DNA of 17,220 nucleotides from an uncultured Ignavibacteriota bacterium (GTDB lineage Bacteria; Bacteroidota; Ignavibacteria; UBA10030; UBA8401): positions 1-17,220 of the forward strand of contig CAIVNT010000648.1 in NCBI GenBank assembly GCA_903907305.1, written 5' to 3'. A program made the translations under genes and the position numbers. The first letter of the stretch is position 1. Each line of letters opens with the position of its first letter. Below the pieces are notes generated by a model, which was not told the origin of the DNA, did not search any database, and saw only the letters and a program-made list of their open reading frames with translations. Positions 16,301 to 17,220 of this stretch are shown piece after piece.

Positions 16301-16339
16301 GAGAATAGGATTCTTATAGTGTGTGAAAATATTATTCAT
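13307..16339 (-). CDS. RND-family efflux transporter, inner-membrane subunit (1010 aa)
   Basis: It is a proton-driven exporter spanning the inner membrane with large periplasmic loops, expected to work with a membrane-fusion protein and a TolC-type channel. TM1 is at about residues 5-25 (NPILVILLMMLLGGFF). The proton-relay motif in TM4 is GLIIDDAIVVVEQ with Asp397 and Asp398. The second half starts with TM7 at about 513-535 and ends with TM12; GTGAQLHQPLAIAITGG near 965 is the usual late signature. The periplasmic stretch SRRTGTQMGFFITEPNRGD and DMLGDLMNSVQPIEIKIFGDD resembles the heavy-metal/CusA-like and related HAE branches, so substrate class is open. Residue 912 area reads IGENSIF in place of the common N-A-I-V. 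The start is the ATG overlapping the fusion-protein stop by 8 bases; an upstream longer frame to 16387 lies inside that gene and is rejected. Translation is coupled. Length is typical. Confidence 0.93.
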   Translation of the reverse strand: MNNIFTHYKNPILVILLMMLLGGFFSLSHIQSGLFPDITFPKIKIIADNGQQPVNKMMVTVTVPLENAVKKVEDLNLIRSTTSRGSCEISAFLNWNADVDLGKQRIEARINAIKEMLPPDVNITVEKMNPSILPIMGFSLEGDRKSRIELRQIAEFTIKPFFSRIKGVSDVAVIGGKTKEYRVTIDPVRMSQLGLTPQSMFNQLSQSNIISSNGYLKDYDRLYLSVTDAAIDSKETLENTVISNSSKRMIRVKDVAVVEIGEVKEYVKINANGKDVPLIAVLKQPNANLLEVVDSVRSQLRELSTILPKGVVLRPYYDQAEFVGDSIGSLKDVLWIGLLLAIIVSILFLRSVKASSVILLTIPVTLALTMIILYAKGITLNIMSIGAIAAAIGLIIDDAIVVVEQIHRTHEEHPDVNSFTLVSKAIRYLFPAMVGSSLSTIVIFLPFVFMSGIAGAYFKVLADTMIITLVASFFVTWIGLPVIYILLSQETHTVQSQAVSAKQQSWIHYFITRPVIAFCFVAALILFSIIVVPMLPSGFLPEMDEGSIVLDFSSPSGTSLEATDKMLGVVDEILSQTPEVETFSRRTGTQMGFFITEPNRGDYLIQLKNRREKTTDEVSDGIRKRVETALPSLRIDFGQVITDMLGDLMNSVQPIEIKIFGDDKKILTTVSEQIAEIVQNTRGTADVFNGITVAGPEISIRPKNASLSRYLLTPQDFQFQMQTKADGIKVGSIREKNRLVDIRMIETSGRGSVKDLKHTSIFLPDGRMKPITEFADILINPGVAENEREDLKQMIAVTARLDNRDLGSTLDELQRTISTGIHLPPGVQIVYGGSFAEQQQAFKELLVILMLAVLLVFTVILFLFRKVSVALSIIFIAVLGMAGSIAALLFTGTPLNVGSYTGIIMIIGIIGENSIFTYLQFNESRKQGLKRDDAIAYSISTRLRPKLMTALCAITALFPLTLGFGTGAQLHQPLAIAITGGLIIALPLLLIVLPTILRVIEKEVPSAELD

Positions 16340-17220
16340 GGCTGAGCCGCACACGCGCTGTATCAGGAAGACCGTATGCACCGTCAATTATGATCCTGTC
16401 ATCCAATTTCATTGCCGGGGAGATGATCTGCACCAGACTGTCGTTCTCGATCCCTTTGCCGATCGTCATCTTCACGGCGGTGCTGTCGTCGATCAGTTTC
16501 ATCACCCAGAATTCACCGAGCGTTTCGATCGTCTGCACTGCAGATTTCGGGATGACAACGGCACGGCGGTCTTCCCGGTCGCGGATCTTTACAATCAAAT
16601 TCACATTGGCGGGAATGTCGTGCAGTCCGTCGGACTGGATGACAAACGACTGAGTTTGTGCTACGGCATCAACACTTGGAAGCGCACGTACGATCGTTCC
16701 GTCCAAAGTTCTGCCGTTTGGCAGCACCAGCAGACAGTGTGCATTGATGATGATCTTTGTACTGAGCTGGTACGGTACATTCAGCAATACAGCTGCGGAG
16801 AGCGGATTTGCGATCACTGCCAACTGTTCCCCTTCTGAAACGAAATCTCCAGCATTGAAATTCAATTCCGATAACACTCCGTCCGACGATGCTTTGATCT
16901 CTACGCTGCCGCGGAACATCTGCTGATGGGGCGATAGAGAGACGCTGTCCGCCGCCGCCCCTTCTTTGGTGATGAGTTGAAAGATCACATCCCCTTTATG
17001 GACGCGGTCGCCGAAATTCCTGAATGTCCGCTGCACAAATCCCTGGAATGGTGAACGAAGGATCTCTTTTTTCAGAAAGACCGTCGTTGCGTTCATCTCC
17101 AGGTATTCCGTCAACGAAGTGATGGATGGATTCCCGGTGGTGACAGGCGTACCTGCGGTAACAGCCGGTTCTTCTTTTTCCTTTTTCCCGCAGGAAAGGA
17201 GAAGAAACATACTCAAAACC
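16332..17220 (-). CDS. RND membrane-fusion lipoprotein (5' end beyond the right edge)
   Basis: It bridges the RND pump to an outer-membrane channel in the periplasm. The visible frame reads VLSMFLLLSCGKKEKEE at the right edge: a lipobox LLLSC with the start of the signal outside. The in-window ATG at 17210 would leave only seven residues before the cysteine, so the gene is judged partial. The two lipoyl-like halves are seen as SPFQGFVQRTFRNFGDRVHKG and SSDGVLSELNFNAGDFVSEGE. The alpha-hairpin between them is almost missing (ITKEGAAADSVSLSPHQQMF, about 20 residues). A beta-barrel and membrane-proximal region follow, with RAVVIPKSAVQTIETLGEFWVM and KMTIGKGIENDSLVQIISPAMKLDDRIII. The stop overlaps the RND start by 8 bases, so they form one operon. 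Lack of a hairpin is seen in some hairpin-less fusion proteins. I infer the partner channel is not in the window. Confidence 0.9.
   Translation of the reverse strand, partial: VLSMFLLLSCGKKEKEEPAVTAGTPVTTGNPSITSLTEYLEMNATTVFLKKEILRSPFQGFVQRTFRNFGDRVHKGDVIFQLITKEGAAADSVSLSPHQQMFRGSVEIKASSDGVLSELNFNAGDFVSEGEQLAVIANPLSAAVLLNVPYQLSTKIIINAHCLLVLPNGRTLDGTIVRALPSVDAVAQTQSFVIQSDGLHDIPANVNLIVKIRDREDRRAVVIPKSAVQTIETLGEFWVMKLIDDSTAVKMTIGKGIENDSLVQIISPAMKLDDRIIIDGAYGLPDTARVRLSHE

Overview
The window most resembles chromosomal DNA of a free-living Bacteroidota/Ignavibacteriota-like (FCB group) bacterium. The reasons are several exported proteins with signal peptides ending in -AQ, a surface-protein fragment rich in Gly/Thr/Ser/Asn repeats, a PepSY-like small secreted protein, lipoproteins with Phe or Leu before the lipobox, and moderate GC. 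No rRNA, tRNA, CRISPR array or transposase gene was seen. The taxonomic assignment is inference from protein style.

Left part (1-6002, all on the minus strand). A MerR-type regulator with a degenerate cobalamin-binding-like region (6002-5121) is followed after 40 bases by a very large, secreted, tail-fibre-like repeat protein (5080-455). After a further 24 bases comes the start of another exported surface-type protein (430 to the left edge). The order and short gaps suggest one transcription unit in which the regulator controls surface structures. The large gene carries ten mosaic repeat units of 149/150 or 95/98 residues, with over 100 bases of perfect identity between non-adjacent copies.

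Middle (6003-9586, plus strand). A divergent, AT-rich intergenic region with three inverted repeats separates the regulator from a tightly packed run of five genes: exported peptide methionine sulfoxide reductase (msrA), two putative envelope lipoproteins overlapping by 4 bases, an OsmC-family thiol peroxidase-like protein, and a small lipoprotein. Together they read as an envelope maintenance/oxidative repair cluster.

A 216-base element (9609-9824) built from nested inverted repeats sits between this cluster and a secreted M28 metallopeptidase (9844-11433). It ends just before the peptidase ribosome binding site. It could be a MITE-like foldback element or a structured RNA leader. After the peptidase come a terminator-like hairpin and about 330 bases of hairpin-rich repeat DNA including three perfect 12-base tandem copies. 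Then come a GNAT acetyltransferase (11823-12296), a very strong terminator hairpin, and another dispersed repeat with imperfect terminal inverted repeats (12458-12581).

Right part (12700-17220, minus strand). A lipoprotein membrane-fusion protein (5' end outside the window) overlaps by 8 bases an RND efflux transporter. A small secreted PepSY-like protein follows. The outer-membrane channel is not in the window, so it is probably encoded upstream beyond the right edge or elsewhere.
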